Counted from the stretch's first letter, positions 12,496 through 23,749 are shown. The stretch is DNA of 64,000 nt from Tupaia tana (GCA_026018925.1 JAKSZU010000003.1:190251639-190315638), one strand, 5' to 3'. Notes: generated from the sequence alone by a model not told the origin. Numbers and translations: made by a program.

Positions 12496-12840
12496 TTTGG
12501 TTGTCGGAAAAGTCATGATGCATTTTTTGCATAGAAAAAATATGTTGTGGGAACCAGCAGTTAGCGTAATGGCTATGTCGCTGGACTCCCACATAGTCGA
12601 CCGCGCTTCGCGTCCCGGACCCGGTGGCTTAAAACACGCTGGGTGCGTGCGTGTGTGCCCAAGATCCCGAGAGGAGAAGGGATTGCAGCGTGACCATCCC
12701 CCCTGGGGAGTGATTTCTTGCTTTCTGTCTTTATGTCTCTCTCTGTCTGTCTGGCGAGCGCATGCGCCCTATAGCGAAAAACCTCTCCAAAAAAAAAAAA
12801 AAAAAAGAAAAAATATGTTGTGACTTTTCCAACAATCCAA
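12496..12840. mobile_element. Palindromic MITE (family 1), split by a SINE
   Basis: Terminal inverted repeats TTGGTTGTCGGAAAAGTCAT and its mirror at 12821-12840, flanked by TA. A class A SINE (12550-12805) interrupts it with a perfect 17-bp duplication. Mariner-like by the TA target and small size. Confidence 0.8.
12550..12805 (+). mobile_element. SINE class A, inside a MITE
   Basis: Perfect 17-bp duplication AGAAAAAATATGTTGTG at 12533-12549 and 12806-12822. CpG-rich, young. Confidence 0.95.
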
Positions 12841-13055
12841 TACAACTATGATATGCAAATTAGAAATGATAATAATAATTTTTAAATGGGCAATGGATTT
12901 TAATAGACATTTCTACAAATTTTATATACAAGTGAACCATAAGCATATGGAAAGATGCTCAGCCTCATTAGCCATTATAGACATGCAAATACATACAGAG
13001 CAGTGAGATACCACTTTACACCCACTAGGATGATTATAATAAGAAGAGACAGAGG

Positions 13056-13302
13056 GGACCAGGAGATGGTGTAATGGTTACGTTGCTGGACTCCCACGTA
13101 GTCGACCACCATTTGAATCCTGGACTCAACAACTTAAAACTTGGAGCACATGTGCATGCATGCCCAAAATCCTGAGAGGAGAATGGAGGAGAGACTATGG
13201 CATGGCTATCCCCCCCGGGGGGTGATTTCTTGCCTTCTGTCTCTCCAGCAAGTGAATGTGCCCTAATAGTAAAAATCTCTCTCTCTAAAAAAAAAAAAAA
13301 AA
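13056..13302 (+). mobile_element. SINE class A, in L1
   Basis: GACCAGGAGATGGTGTAATG head, tail AGTAAAAATCTCTCTC and poly(A). Confidence 0.88.
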
Positions 13303-13454
13303 AAGAGAGAGTGACAGAGAATAAGTATGTTGGTGAGGATGAAGAGAAATGGGAATCCTTATACTTTGCTAGTGAGAATGTAAAATGGTGCAGCTACTTT
13401 GGAAAAGAGATGCGCAGTTTCTCAAATAGTTAAACATAGATAAAAATATAATTA

Positions 13455-13536
13455 CATATCATAGATAGATTTAGATAGATGATAGATAGATAGATAGATG
13501 ATAGATAGGTAGGTAGATAGATAGATAGATAGATAT
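13455..13536. repeat. (GATA)n microsatellite
   Basis: Interrupted GATA/GGTA tetranucleotides inside the L1 fragment. Confidence 0.9.
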
Positions 13537-13683
13537 TGTATGGTTCCTTTTATGTGACAGGTCCAGGATAGGCAAATCCATAGAGACAGAAAGCAATTTA
13601 GGTTGCCTGGGAAGAGGGATAGGACCATAGGAGTGACTGCTAATGGGCATGGGATATTTTTATGATAAAAGTGTTCTCAAATT

Positions 13684-13869
13684 GGGCTGGCTCCATGAAG
13701 TGCTGGTAATGAGCTGCTCAAGACTAGCTGAATCCCACAGAGCAATTGCGTTTTGAATCCCAGGTCCAGTTAACCTGAAACTCCGGGCATGCACGCAAGC
13801 ACCAAAGATCCAAGGGGTTGGAGATCTGGAAGGAGATCTTGATATGACCAGACCTGTGGAGGGTTTATG

Positions 13870-13904
<35 letters not shown>

Positions 13905-13975
13905 CTCTCTTTCTCTATCTCATGCACATATGCTTCCCTCTCTCTGTCTCATGCATTCTGTCATGAATAAAGAAA
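13684..13975 (+). mobile_element. SINE class E-like, with (CT)n
   Basis: GGGCTGGCTCCATGAAGTGC head, B-box-like GTTTTGAATCCC, (CT)n at 13871-13920, ends in AATAAAGAAAAAAA. Confidence 0.65.
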
Positions 13976-14025
13976 AAAATTTTAAATGCTCTGAAGTTAG
14001 TGGTGATAATTACACACTGAATACA

Positions 14026-14104
14026 TTGGGTCGTTGGAAAAGTCATGAGGTATTTTTCTGGTTTTCAATGCAAAAATGCATCATGACTTCTCGGATGACC
14101 CAAA
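14026..14104. mobile_element. Palindromic MITE (family 1)
   Basis: About 79 bp, left end ATTGGGTCGTTGGAAAAGTC, right end mirror GACTTCTCGGATGACCCAAA. Confidence 0.8.
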
Positions 14105-14200
14105 TACTAAGTTCACACTAAAATCACTCACTTATGCAACCGAAAGGATAAAATTAGTGGTATGTGTATTAAACCTCAATGAAACTGTTACTTAAAAGAA

Positions 14201-14613
14201 AAACAGTTCCAGATGGCCTTAGTGACTGCAACATGGCAGCTCGTCTCCTCTTGCTTTGGTTGACATGGTGAGCTGTTCCGGTCGGGTATCTTCTCCACCT
14301 ACCTGCCTCAGAGCACTATCCCACTCACCTAAATATCTGCCCACAATAGCCATAGTGGAGGCAAGAATGAGAACAGCAGGCCAAAATATATTGTGAATTA
14401 TGCATCAGGTGCTGTTGGAACCAGCATCACCCCACAGGTGTGAGCCCACCAGACTTCACCCAGGCGACCTATCCACAGAGCCACAGAGGGCTCTTCCCTG
14501 GCTCAGCGTGTCCCTTATGACAACACTCAAGGCCCGTGTACTCAGCCCCCACCTCTTACCTCTTGGACCTCGGCTCCCTGACTCTCACCCTCATTTTACT
14601 CCAGCACACTGGA
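14201..14613. other. No gene seen
   Basis: Unclassified intron sequence. Confidence 0.5.
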
Positions 14614-14778
14614 AGGATTGCCAGATAAAGTACGGGACATCCAGTTAAATTTTAATGTTGGTAAGGCAGTGAATCATTTTTTAGAAGTATGTCCCAAATA
14701 TTGCATTATTTATTATTTATCTGAAATTTAAATTTTAACTGAGTGCCCTGGATTTTTATTTGCTAACTGGCAATCCTA
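14614..14778. mobile_element. Old palindromic DNA-transposon-like repeat
   Basis: Ends mirror each other: GGATTGCCAGATAAAG at the left and TTTGCTAACTGGCAATCC at the right, with an imperfect palindrome between (ATAAGTATGTCCC-like centre). Non-autonomous; family name not recalled. Confidence 0.6.
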
Positions 14779-14789
14779 CACACTGGCCT

Positions 14790-15175
14790 CCATGTCATTC
14801 CTGAAATATCTGCTGTACACTCCTGCCCTTTGCATTTGTTCTTCCCTCTGCCTGAAATTCTCTTCCTAGATAGTTGCATGGCTCCCTTACACTTGTCAGA
14901 TCTTTGTCCAAACAGCGCCTCACCACAGGGCTGTCTTCTGACCACCTCACAGAGAAGGGGAGCTTCTGCCTGGCGCTGCGATGCCCTTTCCCTCAGCACC
15001 ACCACCACCTGACACTTCGTGGCCTTAGTTGTTAATGGCCTGCTTTCCCCTCAGTGTATCGGAGACTCCCTGAGGGCAGGACTTCTTTTATTTACTGCTG
15101 GTTTCCCAGTGCCTGGAAGTGGGCCTGCATGGAGTAGGCAGTGAGTTCATGTTAATGGACTGAATGCAGAAGTGT
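14790..15175 (+). mobile_element. L2 3' fragment, sense
   Basis: CTGCCTGAAATTCTCTTCCT, CTCCCTGAGGGCAGGACTTC and GTTTCCCAGTGCCTGGAAG are hallmark L2 3' motifs. Confidence 0.75.
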
Positions 15176-15177
15176 CG

Positions 15178-15335
15178 TGCGTGGGTTATCTCATGTAATC
15201 GTCCACACACCCCTACTTGACAAGTGCTACCATCAACTGTGTTCCAAGGACGAGGGATATGAGACACAGAAAAGCCAAGTAACTCACCCGGAGCCGCTGC
15301 GGGCGCAGGAGCCAGCCTCCAAAGCCCACAGTTGA
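15178..15335 (+). mobile_element. Probable MIR fragment
   Basis: GGTTATCTCATGTAATCGTC followed by GAGACACAGAAAAGCCAAGT fits a decayed MIR middle. Weak. Confidence 0.4.
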
Positions 15336-15484
15336 CTTGCCTTCCTACTCCAGCTCATTGTCACAGGTCCGGGGGCTCCTCCGAGCTAAAGTAGATGTTT
15401 CTGCCCCACCCCGCTTCCATTCAGGTTATTCTGGGATATAAATAAAGGAAGGAGCCACCAACATGGCTCTCTGCATTCGTGTCA

Positions 15485-15742
<258 letters not shown>

Positions 15743-16043
15743 CTAGCAAACGAAGAAAATAACACATTCATTACTTAGCATTATTCATATGATGGCATTG
15801 ACCACAAAGAAGTAAACGTCACTGCCAGCCCTGGCCCCATGCAGGCAGCGTGTGTGTGTAAATCCTAGGATTTTCCTTCTGTAGAGCACTAGCCTGAATC
15901 CATCCCTAAATACCACCTGCAGGCTGAACGCCCCGCAAAGATGGCTGCCACATATTTGTAGAAGCAGTTCATAACAACCGCAATTGTAAGCCAATGCTCT
16001 CAAATACAAGACAAGGCCAATATAAAGAACAAAACATTACTGC

Positions 16044-16309
16044 GGGGCCAGGAAGTGTCACCGTGGCTAAGGTGCTGGACTCCCACATGGCTCACCACTG
16101 TTCAAGTCCCTGACCCAGAGGCTTAAAACTCACGCAAGGCATGTGTGCATACATGTCCAAGATCCTAGGAGGAGAATGGAAAAGAAGGGATTGTGTGTGG
16201 CCATCCCCCTGGGGGGGGCTGATTTCTCACTTTCCCTTTCACTGTCTCTGTCTCTTTCTCACCCGCGATTGCATGCACCCTAAGGCAAAAACCTCAAAAA
16301 AAAAAAAAT
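16044..16309 (+). mobile_element. SINE class D
   Basis: GGGGCCAGGAAGTGTCACCG head, tail CCCTAAGGCAAAAACCTC and poly(A). Confidence 0.88.
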
Positions 16310-16360
16310 TGAATTTGTAAGAAAGAATGGCCTCCAGTGAGCTGGTGGAAGAGGATTTTA

Positions 16361-16635
16361 GGGACCAGCAGATGACGTAGCAGTTATGTCACAGTCTCCA
16401 CATGGCCTACCATGGCTTGAGTCCTAGACCTGGTGGCATGGCAATCACAGTGGGCGTGTGTGGTGTGTGCCCGAGATCCTCAGAAGAGAATGGAGAATTT
16501 TGCAAGGCCATCCTCCCTGGAGGATGATTTCTTACTTTCTCTCCATCTCTCTCTGTCTGTCTGGTGAATACACACACCCTGTAGCAAAAAAACTCTCAAG
16601 AAAAAAAAATAAAAAGAAAGAAAGAAAGAAAACAA
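16361..16635 (+). mobile_element. SINE class A, older
   Basis: GGACCAGCAGATGACGTAGC head, tail TGTAGCAAAAAAACTCTC then a (GAAA)n-type end. Confidence 0.85.
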
Positions 16636-16649
16636 AGAACAAACATTGC

Positions 16650-16818
16650 TGGGGCTAGCAGGTGACATGGTGGTTCAAGCGCCGAACTCCCACATGGCAG
16701 ACCTGAGATCAAGTCCTGGACCTGGTGGCTTGCTTTCTCATTTTCCCTCTCTCTTTCGCTGGTCAAATTTTTAAAATCAATTAACTAATTAATTTGTTCT
16801 TATAAATTTAAAAAAAAA
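16650..16818 (+). mobile_element. SINE class B
   Basis: GGGGCTAGCAGGTGACATGG head, tail GCTGGTCAAATTTTTAAAAT. Confidence 0.85.
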
Positions 16819-17152
16819 CAGACAAAAAGACATTACCAATTTGAATCTTCTCTACAGGCAAGGGAGGCTACTCGTGAAGAAATGCAAATGGTGGCCAATT
16901 TGGGAGCAAAACATATTCCATTGGTCTTGAAGTTTGAATCCAGATAGACTGAATATTTAAATTGTATTCCCCCAAAATTATTAGAATCATTCACTTGAAA
17001 ATTCTACTGGTCCTCAAGAATAAAAATGAACCAGCTTTGGGTGTTGGTACCCAGCAGTGTTTGACACTGTCACCCATTTCCTCTTTCTAGAAATCTTCAT
17101 GTCTGTGACTCCATGATATGCTTCTCCTATTTACCCTCCCACATCTCTGACC
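16819..17152. other. No gene seen
   Basis: Unclassified intron 3 sequence. Confidence 0.5.
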
Positions 17153-17381
17153 AGTTTTTTTTCACTGTAGGGTGCACATGCTTGCCAGAGAGAAAAAGAG
17201 GGAGAGAGAGAGAACCCCCTGGGAGGTAACCACACTGTAACACCTTCTCATCTCAGAATTTTTGGCATGTATTCACACACATGCAGCATGGTTTTCAAGC
17301 CACCAGGTCCAGAATTTTTGAACCATGCAGTTGGCCATGTGGGATCCAGTTGCCTTAACCACCATGCCACTGGCTGGCCCA
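17153..17381 (-). mobile_element. SINE class D
   Basis: CACTGTAGGGTGCACATGC at left, CCATGCCACTGGCTGGCCC at right. Confidence 0.8.
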
Positions 17382-17509
17382 CTGGCCACTCTCATCCTCA
17401 TCTGTGCTCCCTTAAATGTGAGAGTTTCATGGGGCCTTTTGTTCATTTCATGTTAAAGACAGCATTTGAAAAATGTCTAAAAACTGAGAGATTTTGCATC
17501 GATGTCTTT

Positions 17510-17660
17510 CTTTTTTTCAGTTTTTTTTGTTCATTTCCCAGCCAGTCAGGATTATGGGCATATGTGCACACATGCACATGCAACATGCACATGTCTACCT
17601 GGGAACCAAACCCTGATCTTCCACATGGCTTCCAGCATTAAAGTACTGGGTCCTTAAATC
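17510..17660 (-). mobile_element. SINE class E fragment
   Basis: CTTCCACATGGCTTCCAGC near the right end resembles the similar fragment at 39208-39318. Confidence 0.45.
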
Positions 17661-17829
17661 TTCTATTCTTTTTAGTTGGAAGATTTAGTCACATTGGGTC
17701 CATATTTCATGGCAACAACTAACTGAAACTGAACAGCAGCTGCTGCCTTTCAAGGAACCAGTTTACCACACGGCTCTCCTAGACACAAATCAGGATAAGA
17801 TATTTTATATCTTTTTTTTTTTTCCTTTT

Positions 17830-18840
17830 CCAACAAAAGATCAGTATCAGAATACAAAAAGAATTTCAGAAAGCAATTTCAAATGGACAAACAATCCAAA
17901 AGAAAATTAGGGAAACAAACCATTAACAGGTATTTCACAGAAATGGAATTCAAATGAATAAATGTAGGGAAAGATGTTCAACGGCTTTAGTAATTGGGTA
18001 ATCACTACATCAGTAATTAGACAAATCACTAGTAATTAGATAAATGGAAAATTAAAACCTCAACTTGATGCTATTTTGTTTACTTGAATGGCAAAAATGA
18101 CAAAATCTGCAATACCAGTAATGAAGGAGGACATGTATTTTTTCTACTGCTGGAGGAAATATAAATTGGTAGAACCACTTTGATAATCAATGTGACAGTA
18201 TCTTAGAGAGTGGAGTATGCAGTATCTCGCACTGCAATTTCACTCCTATTTACTTTAAAGAAGGTCTTGCGCATGTGCTCTAGATAAATAGATTAATGAA
18301 TGTTTATAATAATATTGTTAATAATATTAAAAAACTGGGGCCAACAAGTGGCAGGGTGGTTAAGGCAACTGATTCCACACAGCCAGCTGCAGAGTTTGAA
18401 TCCCAGGCCCAGAAATCTGAGAAATACTCTGGGCACATGTGCATGAATGCCCAAGATCCCAAGAGGAGAATGGAGGAGAAGGAGAAGGGATTATAACATG
18501 GCATCCTCCCTGAGGGAGTCGCGAGGGGGCTTTCTCACTTTCCCTCTCTGTCTCTCTTGGGAAAACACACCTGCCTTTTAGAAAATTAAAAAAGAAGGAA
18601 AGAAAAAAAAACCACCTGGAAACAACCTAATGCTTATCAGCTGAAGAGTGGATAAGTAAATCATGGACTATTCACACAATGAATTATCACATAACAATAA
18701 AAATGTATGAATCACAGCTACCTGGGCTACATAAAATTTTAAAATACTTAGCAAAAACAAAAGTCACAGATAACTACATAGTATTACACTTTCCATAAAT
18801 TTAAAATACAGAAAAATAAAAAATAAAAATGTAAGATATA
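17830..18840 (+). mobile_element. L1 3' fragment, sense
   Basis: Old L1 reading (ATTTCACAGAAATGGAATTC, later GGAAACAACCTAATG) split by a class D SINE at 18337-18612. Confidence 0.75.
18337..18612 (+). mobile_element. SINE class D, in L1
   Basis: GGGGCCAACAAGTGGCAGGG head, tail TGCCTTTTAGAAAATTAAA. Confidence 0.82.
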
Positions 18841-18844
18841 TATA

Positions 18845-19098
18845 ATAGGTTGGCCTAGTGGTTAAGGGGGGCCAGATGTCACATGACTGACTATAGTTCA
18901 AATCCCGGACCTGGGGGCTTGAAAAATATGCTGGGTGCATACTCATGCATGCCACCAAATCCCAACATGATGGAAAACTCACTAAGTGATGTGGTGTGAC
19001 CACATCCCATTGGTGGGTACTAGAGTCAGAGAAACAGAGAGGGAGGGTGATTTCTCTGACTCTAGTGAATACATGAGCCCTGCAGCATTAAAAAAAAG
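18845..19098 (+). mobile_element. SINE class C
   Basis: GGTTGGCCTAGTGGTTAAGG head, body CACATCCCATTGGTGGG, tail GAGCCCTGCAGCATTAAAA. Confidence 0.75.
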
Positions 19099-19112
19099 GA
19101 AGAAAGAAAACG

Positions 19113-19348
19113 GGAGCAGCAGATGGCATAGTGGTTATGACATTGGACTCCCACATGGCCAACCATGGTTCGAATCCCAGACCTAGTAGCTTGAAACTCA
19201 TGCCGGGTATATGTATGTACATGCCCAAGATCCTGGGAGGAGAATGAAGGAGAAGGGATTGCAGTGTGATCATTCCCCCCCGGAGAATGATTTCTCACTT
19301 TTCCTCTCACTGCGTCTGTCTTTCTTCAGCAAGTGTAAGCACTCTAAG

Positions 19349-19407
<59 letters not shown>
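19113..19407 (+). mobile_element. SINE class D
   Basis: GGAGCAGCAGATGGCATAGT head, GGTTCGAATCCC B box, tail CTCTAAGGCAAAA, then long poly(A) and (GA)n. Confidence 0.85.
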
Positions 19408-19410
<3 letters not shown>

Positions 19411-19645
19411 GGGGTCAGCCCTGGATACAGCAGTAACACAATGCTCTGTGATACTGGACCCACATGGGAGAGCCTAAGTTTGCATTCCCAGGCCTCCCTG
19501 TGCACGCAGGCACACATGCATGCCCATGACCTGAGCAGGCTAAGGCTGGGGTGAACTGTGGCAAGAGGACCATGTTATGAGTGCCTCTCTATATATCTCT
19601 CTCCCTCTGTCTTTATCACAGAAGAAATAAAGAAATTTTAAAAGA
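19411..19645 (+). mobile_element. SINE class E
   Basis: GGGGTCAGCCCTGGATACAG head, CCACATGGGAGAGCCTAAG, ends in GAAGAAATAAAGAAATTT. Confidence 0.7.
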
Positions 19646-19743
19646 GAGAGAGAGAGGGAGGAAGAAAAAGGATGTAACTTTGACCACAATGGAGAACTGA
19701 TGGAAGGATGGAAAATTTAGATGCAGAAAGAGGCTGCTATAGC

Positions 19744-19955
19744 GTGTTACAGGAAGATATGATAACAGGAAGTGTTACAGGAAGATAGGAGACAGGAAGT
19801 GTTACAGGAAGATAGGAGACAGGAGGTGTTACAGGAACATAGGATACAGGAAGTGTTACAGGAAGATAGGAGACAGGAAGTGTTACAGGAACATAGGAGA
19901 CAGGAAGTATTACAGGAAGATAGGAGACAGGAAGTATTACAGGAACATAGGATAA
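19744..19955 (+). repeat. 27-bp minisatellite, about 7.8 units
   Basis: Unit GTGTTACAGGAAGATAGGAG plus ACAGGAA; starts at 19744, 19772, 19799, 19826, 19853, 19880, 19907 and 19934. Units 4-8 alternate GAACATA and GAAGATA, giving a 54-bp higher-order period. Since 27 is divisible by 3, long repetitive reading frames appear on both strands; they are not genes. Confidence 0.95.
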
Positions 19956-19969
19956 GGTTTCAGTTACAA

Positions 19970-20520
19970 GTGGCAATTGTTTTAAAGCAGACTGTGGAGC
20001 TGGACAGACAAGCTCTGGCTCTGTCTTTTTGTTTATTAGCTGTTGATCTTGGTCTGCCTATATACAAAACAGGGGCCAGCAGGTGGCATAGTGGTTAAGG
20101 CTCCCACCATGGTTTGAGTCCCAGACCTGGTGGCTTGAAACTCATGCCAGGTGCATGTGTGGGCATACCCCAAATCCCAAGGGTAGAATGGAAGAGAAGG
20201 AAATGAGGCATGACCATCCCCCTGGGGGATGATTTCTCTCTCTATATATAGATATAGTATAGATATAGATATAGATATAGATATAGATATAGATATATAG
20301 ATTGATAGATAGATAGATATACAGTCTGTGTCTCTCTCCAGCGAGCACACGTTTCCTATGGTAAAAACCACAAACAAAACAAAACAGGAATTAAAACCTA
20401 ATTCATAGGATTGTAGGGTAGATTAAATGAATTAATGAATAAAAACACAACCTGGCACATAGTGAATATTTAGTAAATGGGTGTTGGCATTATTATTATT
20501 TTAACAAGTACGTGGGTTGG
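19970..20520 (+). mobile_element. MIR split by a SINE
   Basis: GGAGCTGGACAGACAAGCTC before, and GATTAAATGAATTAATGAAT with CCTGGCACATAGTGAATATT after, the SINE at 20070-20390. Confidence 0.65.
20070..20390 (+). mobile_element. SINE class D with a GATA microsatellite in its body
   Basis: GGGGCCAGCAGGTGGCATAG head; a (TATAGA)n/(GATA)n run at about 20239-20320 replaces the usual CT-rich tract; tail TCCTATGGTAAAAACC. Confidence 0.85.
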
Positions 20521-20883
20521 AGAAGAAATAAAGAGGTTAAAAAGAAACTGCCAGGATCTGCTGATGTCCTTCCTGTTCTTCAGGCTGCATGGGGGTGCCG
20601 TTCACTGCCCTGGGAGATCACACAGTCAGTTTGAAGCATAGCAATCTGAACACCCTCGGGTCATCTAGAAGTTGTGCCCAGAGCCAGTGTGTCTAAATGT
20701 TCACAGAGAAGGACAAAACGAGAAAAGTAGGAATTGAAGTGAAGAGATCTTATTCATAGTAAAAGGCTCCGAAAGAAGAGAAAAGGAAGCAAGGAGGAGA
20801 GCAGGTGGAGGATCCAGCCTAGGACAGAGTGGAGGTACCAGAGGAAATACAGGTCACCCAGTTAAAACTTAATTGCAGGCTGG
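20521..20883. other. No gene seen
   Basis: Unclassified intron 3 sequence. Confidence 0.5.
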
Positions 20884-21042
20884 GGCCAGCAGGTGGCATG
20901 GTGGTTAAAGGAGCTGGCCTCCCAATGGCTGGCCATAGTTCAAATCCTGGAACTGGCAGCTTGCTCTCTCACTTTCTCTCTCTCTGTGTTCCTCTCTGGT
21001 CAAATTAAAATAAATAAAATTAAATAAAATAATTTTAAAAAA
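20884..21042 (+). mobile_element. SINE class B
   Basis: GGGGCCAGCAGGTGGCATGG head, tail CTGGTCAAATTAAAATAAAT. Confidence 0.9.
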
Positions 21043-21089
21043 CATAATTACAGGTAAACAGTGTATGCTGTTTTAAAAGAAAGTACTGC

Positions 21090-21196
21090 CTGGACCATAC
21101 TTATAAAATATACTAAAAAATTATGTATAGTTTATCTGAAATCCAGATTTGATGGGTATCCTGATTTTTTATTCATTAAATCTGGTCACCCTAGAC
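21090..21196. mobile_element. Half copy of the palindromic repeat seen at 14614-14778
   Basis: GTTTATCTGAAATCCAGATT and TTCATTAAATCTGGTCACCC match the right arm of that repeat. Confidence 0.5.
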
Positions 21197-21479
21197 AGGG
21201 CATGACCTCTGTTGTAAAAGAAGTGAACAAAAAGAGGGGGCACTGGGGCAGGCAGGGTGATGGTTTCCATTCTTGGGAAGTAGTTTGCTGCTGAGAGTGG
21301 TAAGATGGGAGCGAAGCAAATAGGAAGTTTGAAGAGAAGGTGGTAGGGCAGGTGGATCAGTTGGGTTTAGTGAAATTTCCAGGAAGATGGTATGGCTGGG
21401 CTCAGTCAGGGGTAAAGAATGTGTGGTGTCTCAAGAGGAGAAATGTAAACATGTTGGAATATTCACTTGGCAAACTAAA

Positions 21480-21771
21480 TGACATGATTGAACATATAAA
21501 AGAACTTGAAATAAAATAAGATAAAAAAAAGAATAAAATTATAGACCAATAACCTTCTGGATATACACACAAAAATCTCCAATGAAATACTAGAACACAA
21601 CCCACTAATTTAGGAAAAGGAACATATGCCATGACCAAATGGTTTTCATCCTGGGACTGCGAGAATGTTTTAACATCTGGAAGTCCATCAATATAATGCA
21701 CCATATTAATAGAATAAAGGACAAAATCTCATGATCACCTCAATAGTCACTTAATATGCTTTCATGTGGTG
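21480..21771 (+). mobile_element. L1 ORF2 fragment, sense
   Basis: ATGACCAAATGGTTTTCATC and CACCATATTAATAGAATAAA match the conserved middle of L1 ORF2. Short and broken. Confidence 0.75.
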
Positions 21772-21772
21772 C

Positions 21773-21920
21773 CGGCAGGTGGGTGATGGTGGGGGTGCTG
21801 GACTCCCAAATGCTTCCAGACCTGGTGGCTTGCATTCTCACTTTCCCTCTCTCTCTTTCTCTCTCTCTGATGATGACAGCAAGTTAACAAATAAGAAATA
21901 AGATAAATAATTCCTTTAGA
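21773..21920 (+). mobile_element. SINE class B, truncated
   Basis: GTGCCGGCAGGTGGGTGATG head, B box lost, CT-rich end; ATG(C/T)TTTCATGT flanks it. Confidence 0.75.
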
Positions 21921-22011
21921 AATGTTTTCATGTAAGCAGACTTCTCAACTCTTTCATGTCTTTGTTTTGTTGTTATTGTCCTTTGAGACATTATAAAAGT
22001 TTAGACTGGAG

Positions 22012-22278
22012 GGAACCAGCAGTTAGCATAATGGCTATGTCGCTGGACTCCCACGTAGTCAACCGCGGTTCCCGTCCTGGACCTGGTGGCTTAAAACTCA
22101 TGCTGGGCGCGTGTGTGTGTGCCCGAGATCCCAAGAGGAGAATGGAGGAGAAGGGATTGCGGCATGACCATCCCCCCTGGGGGGTGATTTCTCGCTTTCT
22201 GTCTCTATGTCTCTCTCTGTCTGTCTGGCGAGTGCACGCGCCCCATAGCGAAAAACCTCTCAAAAAAAAAAAAAAAGA
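22012..22278 (+). mobile_element. SINE class A, young
   Basis: GAACCAGCAGTTAGCATAAT head, CTATAGCGAAAAACCTC tail; AGACTGGAG on both sides. Confidence 0.92.
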
Positions 22279-22286
22279 GAGAGAGA

Positions 22287-22390
22287 GACTGGAGGAGAAA
22301 AGATTGTGGTGTGGCCATCCTCATAGGGAATGATTTCTCACTCGCCCCTTCCCGTAGCCAGTGTACATGCCTTCTGACAACTTTTTAAAA
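22287..22390 (+). mobile_element. SINE 3' fragment
   Basis: GGAGAAAAGATTGTGGTGTG body without a head, next to the young SINE. Confidence 0.6.
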
Positions 22391-22460
22391 GGGATTTTAT
22401 AAATAACCAGATGAATCACCAGGTCTGCCCATGTTCGCAAATCAGGTGTGTTGTACTTAC

Positions 22461-22615
22461 CCAATTATTGGGTGGTATGGTTGTGCCGTTTTCCTGAGTG
22501 CAGTCATGCCAGATATAATAATCAGTATATTTCCCTGTCCGTGTCTGACTCCATTGAAACCAAACATGTTTATCACTGGTGTGGTTCGGTATGAAATCGA
22601 TTATTAATTTTAAAC
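22461..22615 (-). CDS. SLC3A1: SLC3A1 exon 3 (residues 204-255)
   Basis: 155 nt; acceptor TTTTCCCTCATTAG (AG at 22617-22616) and consensus donor TGG|GTAAGT (GT at 22460-22459). It encodes [17 protein letters not shown] through IPPNNW. Asn214 in NHT is a known N-glycosylation site, and Thr216 is a residue mutated in human cystinuria. Cys242 pairs with Cys273 of exon 4 in the known structure. Asn246-Gly-Thr forms a possible extra sequon: human has Lys at 248. Length and phase match the human exon, so the reading frame through exons 1-4 is intact. Confidence 0.96.
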
Positions 22616-23277
<662 letters not shown>

Positions 23278-23508
23278 TTAAACATAAAATAAATATGACT
23301 AACATAAAAAATATTTATGTTGAAGGCAGAAATACTGGGAATGTTGAACTTGAGTGAAATTTAAATAACAAAGGTCTAGCTCTATGAATAACATCAAATT
23401 AGTCTCTAGCAATAACCTTTAACAGAGACACATAACATTAAAAAATCTACCTGTGACTTGAAACTAAACCCACAGTATGGTTAATATAGTTTACACATGG
23501 TTAATCTA

Positions 23509-23589
23509 TTGAGTTATCAGAAAAGTCATGATGTATTTTTTCTATGTTTTTCTATGCAAAAACGTGTCTTGATTTTTCCGACAACCCAG
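23509..23589. mobile_element. Palindromic MITE (family 1), in SLC3A1 intron 1
   Basis: 81 bp, flanked by TA on both sides. TTGAGTTATCAGAAAAGTCA pairs with GATTTTTCCGACAACCCAG. Confidence 0.8.
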
Positions 23590-23749
23590 TAAGTGCCAAG
23601 GATCAAAGAACACATGGCCCCTGATGGTCACGTGGCCTAAGTCGTGCAGCTCAGTACAAAAACCACTTGCCACTTTTGACTACTGAGCACTTGCAATGGC
23701 ACTAGTTCAAACTGAGACATATTGTGAGGGTAAACATACACCGGATTTT

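Larger units (their letters stand above)
10790..12496 (+). mobile_element. L1 3' fragment (ORF2 end and 3' UTR), sense
   Basis: Reads as the familiar L1 ORF2 3' portion (TTCATGAATTGGAAGACAAT, later ATGAATGGAACAGAATTGAG). It continues after SINEs at 11703 and 12112 to the 3' end CCATAAATATGTATAAT. Many stops; dead. Confidence 0.85.
12842..14200 (+). mobile_element. L1 3' fragment, sense, interrupted
   Basis: Contains GGGCAATGGATTTTAATAGA, GAGATACCACTTTACACCCA and GGAATGTAAAATGG-type motifs of L1 ORF2 ends. A GATA microsatellite (13455), SINEs (13056, 13684) and a MITE (14026) interrupt it. Confidence 0.8.
15743..22460 (-). other. SLC3A1: SLC3A1 intron 3 (6718 bp)
   Basis: Between the exon 3 donor and the exon 4 acceptor. 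It is packed with SINEs, two L1 relics, a MIR and the 27-bp minisatellite. Confidence 0.95.

Noticed and set aside
10790-14200. Active L1 or a retroviral pol
   Set aside because: Only 3' ORF2 pieces with many stops; no LTR, gag or env sequence seen anywhere in the window.
19744-19955. Possible CRISPR array
   Set aside because: Direct tandem units with no spacers, in a mammalian intron.
19737-20098. Repetitive reading frames on both strands that look like a repeat protein
   Set aside because: They come from the 27-bp minisatellite, whose unit is a multiple of three.
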